This document shows, piece by piece, positions 6,669 to 13,297 of a stretch of DNA of 16,061 nucleotides. The notes below the pieces were generated by a model. The model did no database searches, was not told where the DNA came from, and saw nothing but the letters and a program-made list of their open reading frames with translations. Location: the NCBI GenBank assembly GCA_030696545.1, contig JAUYSA010000118.1:1-16061 (forward strand). The letters are read 5' to 3'. Position numbers and translations under genes: made by a program. Position 1 is the stretch's first letter; each line of letters opens with the position of its first letter. This stretch comes from Hyphomonadaceae bacterium (GTDB taxonomy: Bacteria; Pseudomonadota; Alphaproteobacteria; Caulobacterales; Hyphomonadaceae).

Positions 6669-6957
6669 GATACGGCTTTCGAAAGACGCGGAAGCCGATC
6701 TGTCCGCTATTGCTTCCTACACTGCGGACCGTTTTGGCAGCGAACAGGAGCTTCGCTATCGCGACGGGCTTCGCAGAGCGATGGACATGCTGTTGATGTT
6801 TCCGGCGATGGGTGTCGACCAGTCTCATATCGCGCCGGGCCTACGGCGGCACGTCTATGCATCACATAGTGTTTACTACAGCCGTCAGGCGTATGGCGTT
6901 CTTGTCGAGCGCGTTCTCGGGCCGGGTCAGGACCCAGCCCGAGAATTTGGAAGCTGA
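6658..6957 (+). CDS. parE: ParE-family toxin (type II toxin-antitoxin)
   Basis: A 99-residue RelE/ParE-superfamily protein. Characterised ParE toxins act on DNA gyrase, and this one is presumed to do so when ParD is lost. Family features are RLSKDAEADLSAIASYTADRFG at the N-terminus, FPAMGVDQSHIAPGLRRHVYASHSVYYS in the middle and VLVERVLGPGQDP near the end. I place the start at a GTG (6658) because it yields the canonical ParE N-terminus and lies within the last codons of parD. A longer frame from 6583 only adds an Arg-rich shadow of parD. No frameshift is seen, so the pair looks intact. The last codons contain a long hairpin (6914-6945), and the stop lies four bases from the end of the convergent oppA gene. 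Confidence 0.9.
   Translation: MADEIRLSKDAEADLSAIASYTADRFGSEQELRYRDGLRRAMDMLLMFPAMGVDQSHIAPGLRRHVYASHSVYYSRQAYGVLVERVLGPGQDPAREFGS
6914..6945. terminator. Hairpin inside the 3' end of parE, candidate terminator
   Basis: TTCTCGGGC (6914-6922) pairs perfectly with GCCCGAGAA (6937-6945). Inside, GGGT/ACCC continues the stem after one mismatch, around a four-base loop. It sits 12 to 43 bases before the parE stop codon and just beyond the oppA stop on the other strand. With only four bases between these convergent genes, it is the best candidate to separate their transcripts. The T-tract after it on the plus strand is short (TTT), so termination may be incomplete. Confidence 0.45.
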
Positions 6958-6961
6958 CGTC

Positions 6962-8560
6962 CTACTTCACCCGGCACATGTAGCGCGTGCGGTGGATGTC
7001 TTCCGCGTTGTCGGCGTAGCCGGTGATTTTTGGCGAGACGATATCCTGCGTGACGCGGGTGAGCATGGGCAGGACGGCGGCGTCATCCAGCATCAGCTGT
7101 TCAGCCTGTTTCAGGATAGCCGAGCGCTTGGCGGGATCGGTCTCGATCGCCGACTGGTCGAGCAGGGCGTCGTAGGCCGGGTTGGTGTAGGCGCCATAGT
7201 TCATCGGGCCGGTGCGTGAATCGAGCAGGTACAGGAAGTTGTACGGATCGTTGAAGTCAGCGACCCAGCCGGTGTCGGAGATTTCGTAGTTCTTGGTCTT
7301 GAGCGCGTCGTAGAGGGCCTGGGTTTCGACCTGGCGGATCTCCGCCTGAACCCAGGGGGCGATGTCCTTGAAGTTCTGCTGGATGACCGGCGCGATGCGC
7401 GGATTATCGCCGGTCGAGCGGTAGAGATATTCGAACTTGATCGGCTTGTTCGGGCCGTAGCCTGCTTCCTGCAGAAGCTTTGCCGCTTCCTTCAGACGCT
7501 CGGGGCGCGGCATGGATTTCCAGCTGAATTCGGCGGGCGTGTAGTCGTTCATGCCCATGGGCACGAAGTTGTAGGAGGGGATCTGGCCGCCGCGCAGGAT
7601 CTGGTCGGTGATGTATTCGCGGTCCATCGCCATGCCGAGCGCCTTGCGGACACGGGCGTCGGTGAAGGGCTCTTTCTTCGTGTTGGTGACGACGTAGGTG
7701 GTCGCCATCATCGGGGAAATGCGCGGCCAGCCGGGAAGGTTCTTCTTCGTCTCTTCAAGCTGTCCGGTGGGGAAGGAGTTGTTCATGTCGATCTCGCCGG
7801 CCATGGCGCGGCGGACCATCTGATCGTGGTTCGAGACCGGGAAATAGACGACTTCGGAGAAGCAGAGCTTGTCGGCGCCGTCCCACTTCTCGTTCTTCAC
7901 GGAGCGGAGGAAGTCGCCCTTGCGCCATTCGGCGACCTTGTAGGCGCCGTTAACGACGATGTTTTCCGGCTTGGTCCAGTCGCCGCCGAATTTCTCGATA
8001 GTGTGACGCGGGAGCGGGAAGGCCGTGTAATGCTTCAGGACGCCCGGCAGGTAGGGCATCGGGTATTCGAGCTGCACTTCGAGGGTGAGGTCGTCGATGG
8101 CTTTCACGCCGATCTGGTCGACGGGCAGGGCGCCTTCGTTGACGAGGCGGCCATTCTTGATGCCGAACTGGATCGAGGCGTAGGCGACGCCGACGGTCTT
8201 GGGATCGAACAGGCGCTGGAAGGCGAAGACGAAATCATCGGCCGTGACGGGTTCGCCGTCTGACCAGTTCGACGGTTTGAGTTTGAACGTCCAGGTTTTC
8301 TGGTCGTCGGAGACGGTCCAGCTTTCTGCGACGCCGGGGACGGGTTTGGCGGCTTCGTCCTCCGTGAAGAGGCCGATGAACATGTCGCCGATGATATCGT
8401 TGGCCCAGGTTCCTTCGACGAGCTGCGGGTCGAGCGATTTCGGATCGGCGCCGATGCCGCGGCGCATACGGTCAACGCCGTCGCTGGACTCGCCGCCACA
8501 GGCAGCCAGCAGCAGCACAGCCGCCAGCGCGCCGGTAAGAAACCGGGATTTCGAACCCAT
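6962..8560 (-). CDS. oppA: Oligopeptide ABC transporter substrate-binding lipoprotein
   Basis: A periplasmic peptide-binding protein of solute-binding family 5 that delivers oligopeptides to an OppBC membrane channel. The 532-residue product starts with a lipoprotein signal ending in LLLAAC (Cys21), so it is membrane-tethered. It follows Escherichia coli OppA closely in pattern: DPKSLDPQLVEGT near the start, PGVAESWTVSDDQKTWTF, WSDGEPVTADDFVFAFQRL, NGAYKVAEW, a GEIDM block and GWVADFNDPYNFL late in the chain. The ATG at 8560 is firm, because AAGGAG lies about seven bases upstream on the minus strand. A frame extending to 9061 only reads the antisense of the next gene. oppB and oppC are on the same strand, but four opposite-strand genes lie between. 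Confidence 0.93.
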   Translation of the reverse strand: MGSKSRFLTGALAAVLLLAACGGESSDGVDRMRRGIGADPKSLDPQLVEGTWANDIIGDMFIGLFTEDEAAKPVPGVAESWTVSDDQKTWTFKLKPSNWSDGEPVTADDFVFAFQRLFDPKTVGVAYASIQFGIKNGRLVNEGALPVDQIGVKAIDDLTLEVQLEYPMPYLPGVLKHYTAFPLPRHTIEKFGGDWTKPENIVVNGAYKVAEWRKGDFLRSVKNEKWDGADKLCFSEVVYFPVSNHDQMVRRAMAGEIDMNNSFPTGQLEETKKNLPGWPRISPMMATTYVVTNTKKEPFTDARVRKALGMAMDREYITDQILRGGQIPSYNFVPMGMNDYTPAEFSWKSMPRPERLKEAAKLLQEAGYGPNKPIKFEYLYRSTGDNPRIAPVIQQNFKDIAPWVQAEIRQVETQALYDALKTKNYEISDTGWVADFNDPYNFLYLLDSRTGPMNYGAYTNPAYDALLDQSAIETDPAKRSAILKQAEQLMLDDAAVLPMLTRVTQDIVSPKITGYADNAEDIHRTRYMCRVK

Positions 8561-8705
8561 TCGTAACTCCTTCAATCGCGTGCTGCGTGTGCGGCCAGAC
8601 CCGCACATCAGCAAGGCGCCTTTGTCTCGCAGGAAACTAGCTTTAGAGTATAGTCCATTGAAAGGCCTTTGCGCGGCCTGACACTTTGTTGAGCAGGATA
8701 CGCCC
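8561..8705. promoter_or_regulatory. Divergent control region between oppA and the 8706 gene
   Basis: This 145-base divergent gap must hold the promoters of both genes. The stretch AGTATAGT (8647-8654) reads as TATACT on the minus strand and TATAGT on the plus strand. It could provide a -10 for either side, though I see no good -35 at the right distance. A 10-base palindrome AAAGGCCTTT lies at 8661-8670. No operator is assignable. Confidence 0.3.
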
Positions 8706-9179
8706 ATGCGTTTGTTCATCTTCGCGGTGCTTTTTCCCGTAATGACGGCGCCCGCGCTTGCCCAGGGCGCGTTGCAGGGAAAGCTGGTCGGGTGTGCGAA
8801 CATAGCGGATGCGGCGCAGCGGCATGCCTGCTTCGATGCACTGGTGCCTGAATTGAAGCAGATCAGCGAGGCGCAGTTCGGTGCGCCTGCCGTGAAGCCG
8901 TCGGCGCTGACGGCGCCGATCGGGGCAGTGGCGGCTGCGCCGGCGGCGCCCGCTGAGCCGGACAAGGTGAAGCTGCAGATCAGCTCCGTATCGCGAAGCG
9001 CAGACGGCCTCGTGACGTTCATGATGGAGAACGGGCAGGTCTGGACGCAGGCGGACAACAAGCAGCTCGGCAGTTACAACAAGGGCCCCTGGAGCGCCGA
9101 AATCCGCAAGGCCATGGGGGGTAGCTTCCTGATGCAGATAAATGGCGGCGGCTCGATCAGGGTAAAGCGCATCAAATAG
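8706..9179 (+). CDS. Exported protein of unknown function
   Basis: A 157-residue protein with a clear Sec signal peptide (hydrophobic residues 3-16, cleavage likely after APALAQ at about residue 20). The mature N-terminus has a two-Cys motif, GCANIADAAQRHACFDAL, suggesting a disulfide. An Ala/Pro-rich linker follows. The C-terminal domain reads VTFMMENGQVWTQAD and later INGGGSIRVKRIK, and looks like a small beta-rich fold. I recall similar unnamed proteins in other alphaproteobacteria, but no function. The start has AGGA seven bases upstream (8695-8698). The stop is nine bases before the LuxR-type gene, so the two are probably co-transcribed. It is divergent from oppA. Confidence 0.8.
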   Translation: MRLFIFAVLFPVMTAPALAQGALQGKLVGCANIADAAQRHACFDALVPELKQISEAQFGAPAVKPSALTAPIGAVAAAPAAPAEPDKVKLQISSVSRSADGLVTFMMENGQVWTQADNKQLGSYNKGPWSAEIRKAMGGSFLMQINGGGSIRVKRIK

Positions 9180-9188
9180 GTTGGCGCG

Positions 9189-9605
9189 ATGTGGCGGACG
9201 ATCCTGATATTCGGAGGGATCCTGGCCGTCGCGGCGTTCGGACTCCAATGGCTGGAATACCAGCTGCTGGCGCGGACGCATCCGGGTGAACTTTACATTG
9301 TTCTGTTGGCGCTCGGCTTCATGGGGCTGGGCGTGTGGGCCGGGTCGCGATTGTTTCCGCGCCAGCCTGTGGGCGAGGCGTTTGTCGTCAACGCGCGCGT
9401 GAAGGAAACACTGGGCATCAGCGAGCGAGAGTTTGAAGTGCTCGGGCTGCTGGCGGCGGGGCGATCGAACAAGGAGATTGCGAGCCAGCTCCATGTCTCA
9501 CCCAACACCGTGAAGACTCACGTCGCGAAGCTGTATGGCAAGCTGGAAGTGACGCGGCGCACCGAGGCCGTGATGCGGGCGCGAGAGCTGGGGATGCTGC
9601 AGTAA
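9189..9605 (+). CDS. Membrane-anchored LuxR-type HTH regulator
   Basis: A 138-residue protein with two predicted membrane helices (about residues 4-22 and 35-54) and a complete LuxR/GerE DNA-binding domain at the C-terminus. That domain runs from ISEREFEVLGLLAAGRSNKEI through QLHVSPNTVKTHVAKLYGKL to RRTEAVMRARELGML. It has no receiver domain and no autoinducer-binding domain. It is therefore expected to be a membrane-tethered transcription factor whose helices or a partner sense the signal. From memory, this small architecture recurs beside DUF4199 genes, and a DUF4199 gene follows here after 119 bases. The ATG is weakly preceded by AGG. Transcription probably comes from the gene at 8706, nine bases upstream. 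Targets are unknown. Confidence 0.85.
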   Translation: MWRTILIFGGILAVAAFGLQWLEYQLLARTHPGELYIVLLALGFMGLGVWAGSRLFPRQPVGEAFVVNARVKETLGISEREFEVLGLLAAGRSNKEIASQLHVSPNTVKTHVAKLYGKLEVTRRTEAVMRARELGMLQ

Positions 9606-9628
9606 CGTTGGTGTAACGCGAGAATTAT

Positions 9629-9651
9629 GGGTGAATTCGCGAAAATCACCC
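9629..9651. repeat. Inverted repeat GGGTGA/TCACCC between LuxR-type and DUF4199 genes
   Basis: GGGTGA (9629-9634) pairs with TCACCC (9646-9651) around an 11-base loop. The overlapping CCC-GTTT-GGG (9649-9658) could form an alternative small hairpin. No T-run follows. It may be an operator for the adjacent regulator or a weak attenuator; the sequence cannot decide. Confidence 0.35.
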
Positions 9652-9724
9652 GTTTGGGCGATTGTTCCGAGCGATGGCAGCGGCCTTCCGTGATGGCGGT
9701 CGAGCAGCAAAAAGGATCGCCGCC

Positions 9725-10264
9725 ATGCTTCGTATCATCCTGATCTACGGCTCTGTCGCCGGGCTTATCGTTGCCGCCCCCATGGTCTGGGGAATGGTGA
9801 GCAATACGACGGGAGAGATTCCCGAGAACGGAGCGATGATCGGCTTCGCCACGATGATCGTGGCGCTGACGGCGGTGTTCCTGGGCATCAAGCATTATCG
9901 CGATCAGGTGCTGGGCGGCGTGGTGCGGTTCCTGCCGGCGCTGGGTGTTGGGCTGGGGATCAGTGCGGTGGCGAGCCTGTTCTGGGTGATCGGCTGGGAG
10001 ATTTCACTGGCTGCGACGGGGTTCGACTTCGCGAACGTCTATTATCAGGGTGTGATCGAGGCTGAGCGAGCCAAGGGCGCGAGCGCTGAAGCCATTGCGA
10101 AGCTGACGCAAGAGGGCGCTGATTTTGCGGCGATGTACGCCAATCCGTTGGCGCGGGCGGCGATTACCTTCGTGGAGATGTTTCCGCTGGGGGTCGTGAT
10201 TTCACTGATCTCGGCGGCATTGCTGCGCAACAGCCGGTTCCTGCCGGCAAAGGCTGCTGCGTAG
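9725..10264 (+). CDS. DUF4199 family four-helix membrane protein
   Basis: A 179-residue integral membrane protein with four hydrophobic helices: about residues 2-24, 37-59, 69-92 and 142-168. The features FLGIKHYRDQVLGGVVRF after helix two and MYANPLARAAITFVEMFPLGVVISLISAALLR at the end match the DUF4199 pattern. The loop before helix four is charged and Ala-rich. I chose the ATG at 9725, with AAAGGA eight bases upstream (9711-9716) and a sensible first membrane helix. A longer frame starting at 9662 would add a non-hydrophobic Arg-rich leader. It follows the membrane LuxR-type gene, and the pair may form a sensing unit in the inner membrane. No biochemical function is known to me. Confidence 0.85.
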   Translation: MLRIILIYGSVAGLIVAAPMVWGMVSNTTGEIPENGAMIGFATMIVALTAVFLGIKHYRDQVLGGVVRFLPALGVGLGISAVASLFWVIGWEISLAATGFDFANVYYQGVIEAERAKGASAEAIAKLTQEGADFAAMYANPLARAAITFVEMFPLGVVISLISAALLRNSRFLPAKAAA

Positions 10265-10315
10265 GGCTGCATTGTCTGCGTGGACCAGTTGGGGTCGCGG
10301 GCGTAGCCTTCGGGT

Positions 10316-10864
10316 ATGCGTTTCGCGGCCCTTCTTCTGGCGTGGCTGACGGCGGCTGCTCCGGCCGCAGCGCAGGCATGTGAAGCGAGCGTAATCAGCA
10401 AGCCGGGCGAGGTGATCGCAGCGCTGGAGGGCGGCAGGACCGGGCCGGTTCTGGTGATGTGGTCCGTGGAGCGCCGGGAGGGTGTTGGCGAGGAGGCAGA
10501 TCATTTCGCGCGGCCGGGTCTGATGATTGATTTCAGGGTGGGGGCCGATGGAGCGCTGGCGCCGGAGCGCGTGGTGGTGTCAGTGACGCGCTATTCCGAT
10601 CCTGAACTCGGGCGCGCCCCGCCACTTTCGGAGGTTCGCGTGCGGGCAGTGCCTGCAGGATCGCGCGCGATTGAATGGGGTGGCGACGATCCGTCGAAGG
10701 GTGAGGCGGCGTTGGCCAAGCAGTTGAAGGGCGCCTGGCCGGCGGAACTGGTCGTCGAGGTTGTGGCTCGCGGCGTTGTTGTGGCGAGTTCGACGTTTGA
10801 TCTTTCGGTGTTGCCGGTGGTGCGGGGAACGGCGCTTCAGGCGATAGCCAAATGTCGAGGATAG
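10316..10864 (+). CDS. Exported protein of unknown family
   Basis: A 182-residue protein with a signal peptide (hydrophobic residues 3-17, cleavage likely after AAAQ at about residue 20). The predicted mature protein begins ACEAS and ends AKCRG, so a Cys sits at each extremity and could form a disulfide closing a compact domain. The body is rich in beta-strand-like Val runs (ERVVVSVTRYSD, ELVVEVVARGVVVASSTFDL). I recognise no catalytic motif or family. The ribosome binding site is poor. The gene lies 51 bases after the DUF4199 gene on the same strand and converges on oppC with a 16-base gap. Signal peptide, codon usage and position support a real gene. Confidence 0.7.
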   Translation: MRFAALLLAWLTAAAPAAAQACEASVISKPGEVIAALEGGRTGPVLVMWSVERREGVGEEADHFARPGLMIDFRVGADGALAPERVVVSVTRYSDPELGRAPPLSEVRVRAVPAGSRAIEWGGDDPSKGEAALAKQLKGAWPAELVVEVVARGVVVASSTFDLSVLPVVRGTALQAIAKCRG

Positions 10865-10885
10865 ATGCCTAGCTTGCGATCTATC
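10860..10885. terminator. Small inverted repeat at the convergence with oppC
   Basis: GATAGAT (10860-10866) pairs with ATCTATC (10879-10885), spanning the stop codons of both converging genes with a 12-base loop. It is AT-rich and lacks a clear T-tract, so it is a weak terminator candidate at most. Confidence 0.2.
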
Positions 10886-11783
10886 TGTCCTTCGGGTCGA
10901 AGGCGTCGCGCAGGCCGTCGCCGATGAAGTTCAGCGAGAAGAGCGTGATCACCATCGTGACGGCGGGGACCATCAGCATCCACGGGTAGGAGAACTCGCG
11001 CTGGCCTTCTGAGATGAGGCGGCCCAGGGAGGTCAGCGGCTCGTTCACGCCGAGGCCGATGAAGGAGAGGAAGCTCTCCTGCAGGATGACCACCGGCATG
11101 GTGAGCGTTACATAGACCGCCACAGGACCGAGCAGGTTCGGCAGGATGTGGCGGACGATGAGGCCCATGGGTTTCACGCCAGCGGCGCGGGCGGCTTCCA
11201 CGAATTCCTTCTGCTTCAGCGCCAGCGTCTGGCCGCGGACGATGCGAGCCATTGTCATCCATTCGACGGCGCCGATGGCGAGGAAGATCAGGAAGATCGA
11301 GCGGCCAAAGACGACGGTTACGAGGATCACGAAGAAGATGAACGGGACGGCGTAAAGCACGTCGACGATGCGCATCATGAACTGATCGACGCGGCCGCCG
11401 GCAAAGCCTGCGACTGCGCCCCACGCCACACCGATCACGAGGCTGACCATGGTGGCGATGAAGCCGACAGCGAGGGAGATCTGCAGGCCGGTGATGACGC
11501 GGGCGACCATGTCGCGGCCGTAGATGTCGGTGCCCAGCCAGTGCATGTTCTCAAGCGTCGGGCCGATGCGCAGGCGGTCCTGGTACTGCGTATCGAACGA
11601 ATGCGGCCAGACGAATGGGCCGATGAGGGCGATAAGCGTCAGCAGGCCGAGCACGATGAAACCGGCCATGGCGGCCTTGTTGGCGAGCAGGCGGCGGCGG
11701 CTGTCGTCCCACAGGGAGCGGCCTTTGACGGCTGCCTTGTTGAGCAGTTCGGCGTTCTGGCCGGGAGCGGCGGTCATGATCAT
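10881..11783 (-). CDS. oppC: Oligopeptide ABC transporter permease OppC
   Basis: One of the two inner-membrane subunits forming the peptide channel. It has 300 residues and the OppC/DppC layout: a cytoplasmic N-terminal tail, a first membrane helix near residues 39-60, a periplasmic loop containing HWLGTDIYGRDMVARV, then five more helices. The ATPase-coupling EAA loop reads EAARAAGVKPMGLIVRHILPN. The C-terminal FIGDGLRDAFDPKDR is typical. The start overlaps the oppB stop by four bases (ATGA), with GAAGGTG eight bases upstream, so oppB and oppC are translationally coupled. No ATPase gene (oppD or oppF) follows; the next genes downstream are on the other strand. Confidence 0.94.
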   Translation of the reverse strand: MIMTAAPGQNAELLNKAAVKGRSLWDDSRRRLLANKAAMAGFIVLGLLTLIALIGPFVWPHSFDTQYQDRLRIGPTLENMHWLGTDIYGRDMVARVITGLQISLAVGFIATMVSLVIGVAWGAVAGFAGGRVDQFMMRIVDVLYAVPFIFFVILVTVVFGRSIFLIFLAIGAVEWMTMARIVRGQTLALKQKEFVEAARAAGVKPMGLIVRHILPNLLGPVAVYVTLTMPVVILQESFLSFIGLGVNEPLTSLGRLISEGQREFSYPWMLMVPAVTMVITLFSLNFIGDGLRDAFDPKDR

Positions 11784-12721
11784 TCGAACCGCACCTTCGG
11801 ATCGAGGAGGGCATAAAGGATGTCGGCGATCAGGTTGAGAACGATGATCAGGCCGCCATAGAGAATGACTGCGCCCATGACGCGGGTGTAGTCGCGCGTG
11901 ACGGCGCCTTCGATGAAGGACGAGCCGACGCCGGGAAGGCCGAAGACGCTTTCAATGACGACCGAGCCGGTGATGACGCCGACAACGGCGGGACCGAGAT
12001 AGCTGATCACGGGCAGGATGGCGGATGGCATGGCGTGGCGCACCATGATGCGGAACTCGCTGAGACCCTTGGCGCGCGCGGTGCGGATACTGTTGGAACG
12101 GAGGACCTCGATCATCGAGGCGCGCATCAGGCGGGAGATAATGGCGATCTGCGGCAGGGCCAGCGTCAGCACGGGCAAGAAGGTATTGTAGAAATTCATT
12201 CGCCCGAGATCGAGGCCGCCGGCGGCGAACCAATGCAGCCATACCCCGAATATGAGAGAGAGCAGTGGACCAGTGACGAAGGTTGGTATCGATATGCCGA
12301 TCATGGCGACGCTCATCGCCGAATAGTCGACGGCTGAGTTCTGTCGCATGGCGGCCAGGACGCCGAGCATGACTCCGAAGAACAGGCCAATCGTGATCGC
12401 CAGCGCGCCGATGGTGAGGGAAACCGGCAGGCCCTCGCCGAGCAGTTCCGACACCGACTTGTCGTGGATCTGCATGGAGGGGCCGAGATCGCCGCGCACA
12501 ACCTTGCCGACATATTCGAGGTATTGCTCGTGAAGCGGCTTATCGAGGCCGAGCTGGGCCTTGAGATTGGCTTCCACGGCGGGCGTGAGTTTGCGTTCGG
12601 TCGAATACGGGTTGCCGGGGGCCGCCCGCATCATGAAGAAGGCCACTGTGATGATGGCCAGCATCGTGGGAATGGCCGCCAAAACGCGGCGGCCTGTGTA
12701 GGCCCACGGAATCCGGGACAA
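11780..12721 (-). CDS. oppB: Oligopeptide ABC transporter permease OppB
   Basis: The partner permease of OppC, with 313 residues and a typical OppB/DppB plan. Helix one (AAIPTMLAIITVAFFMMRAAPGNP) is followed by the conserved periplasmic LGLDKPLHEQYLEYVGKVVRGDLG. The EAA-type loop is RTARAKGLSEFRIMVRHAMPSAILPV, then VESVFGLPGVG and a final helix ending LLDPKVRFE. The start is uncertain. The first possible codon is a TTG at 12721 giving LSRIPWAYTGRR, which fits family N-termini but has no good ribosome binding site. An internal ATG at residue 20 would cut into helix one. The 157-base gap upstream is divergent from the DUF442 gene; I see no clear promoter for this side. Confidence 0.92.
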   Translation of the reverse strand: MSRIPWAYTGRRVLAAIPTMLAIITVAFFMMRAAPGNPYSTERKLTPAVEANLKAQLGLDKPLHEQYLEYVGKVVRGDLGPSMQIHDKSVSELLGEGLPVSLTIGALAITIGLFFGVMLGVLAAMRQNSAVDYSAMSVAMIGISIPTFVTGPLLSLIFGVWLHWFAAGGLDLGRMNFYNTFLPVLTLALPQIAIISRLMRASMIEVLRSNSIRTARAKGLSEFRIMVRHAMPSAILPVISYLGPAVVGVITGSVVIESVFGLPGVGSSFIEGAVTRDYTRVMGAVILYGGLIIVLNLIADILYALLDPKVRFE

Positions 12722-12878
12722 CAGGCGCGCAACGGCCGACGAGGGCCGGTCGGACGAACGAGACTGATCAGGCGCCAGGGGTTACGTCCTCCGCAACAGC
12801 GGGTTTATATGAGGCGCATCGCGGCCGGTCGCGCAAGAAGGCAAATTTGTCGCGGCTGACCGGGCTCAGGGAGTGGAC

Positions 12879-13295
12879 ATGGCCGACATCAGGCAGGTTA
12901 CGAACGATTTTGCGGTGGCCCCGCAGATTGATCTGGATGATTTCGCCGGGCTGGCCGCCATGGGCTACACGCACATCATCAATAATCGCCCGGATGGCGA
13001 AGCCCCGGATCAGCCGGATTCTGATGAAACGGAAGAAGCCGCGAAAGCTGCGGGTCTGACTTATGTTCACGCCCCGTTCGTCGGCCAGCCGACGGCGGAT
13101 GCCGTGAAGGCTGTGATGCAGGCGAAGGGCAAGACGCTGGCGTTCTGCCGATCGGGTACGCGGTCAGTAACGGCGTGGGCATTCGCGCAGGCGACTAAGG
13201 GCGGGCAGACCGATGCTATCGTCGAGGCGGCAGCAAATGCGGGCTATAACCTGGCGCCGGCGGCGGGGCTTCTGAAACAACTCGGTGCGAGGTAG
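12879..13295 (+). CDS. DUF442/TIGR01244 phosphatase-like sulfurtransferase domain protein
   Basis: A 138-residue soluble protein of the Cys-dependent phosphatase fold, related to the N-terminal domain of Blh (beta-lactamase-hydrolase-like) proteins. The start MADIRQVTNDFAVAPQ, the NNRPDGEAPDQP segment and the active loop CRSGTRS (Cys90 to Ser96) are family hallmarks. Cys90 is the expected nucleophile, with Arg95 completing the CX4-5R-like loop. Family members are annotated as sulfurtransferases, and Blh is linked to sulfide handling. The ATG at 12879 has AGGGAG five bases upstream, preferred over a GTG at 12873. The next gene, an MBL-fold hydrolase, starts two bases after this stop, so the pair is one operon. 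A possible -10 TTATAT lies at 12805-12810 without a good -35. Confidence 0.88.
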   Translation: MADIRQVTNDFAVAPQIDLDDFAGLAAMGYTHIINNRPDGEAPDQPDSDETEEAAKAAGLTYVHAPFVGQPTADAVKAVMQAKGKTLAFCRSGTRSVTAWAFAQATKGGQTDAIVEAAANAGYNLAPAAGLLKQLGAR

Positions 13296-13297
13296 TC

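Noticed and set aside
8561..9061. 167-residue N-terminal extension of oppA
   Set aside because: It reads the antisense of the 8706 gene, and the lipoprotein signal peptide with a strong ribosome binding site fixes the start at 8560.
8643..9494. 283-residue minus-strand frame
   Set aside because: Antisense to two genes with a signal peptide and a LuxR HTH respectively; Arg/His-rich shadow.
11148..11816. 222-residue plus-strand frame opposite oppC
   Set aside because: Asp/His/Ala-rich antisense shadow of a clear permease gene.
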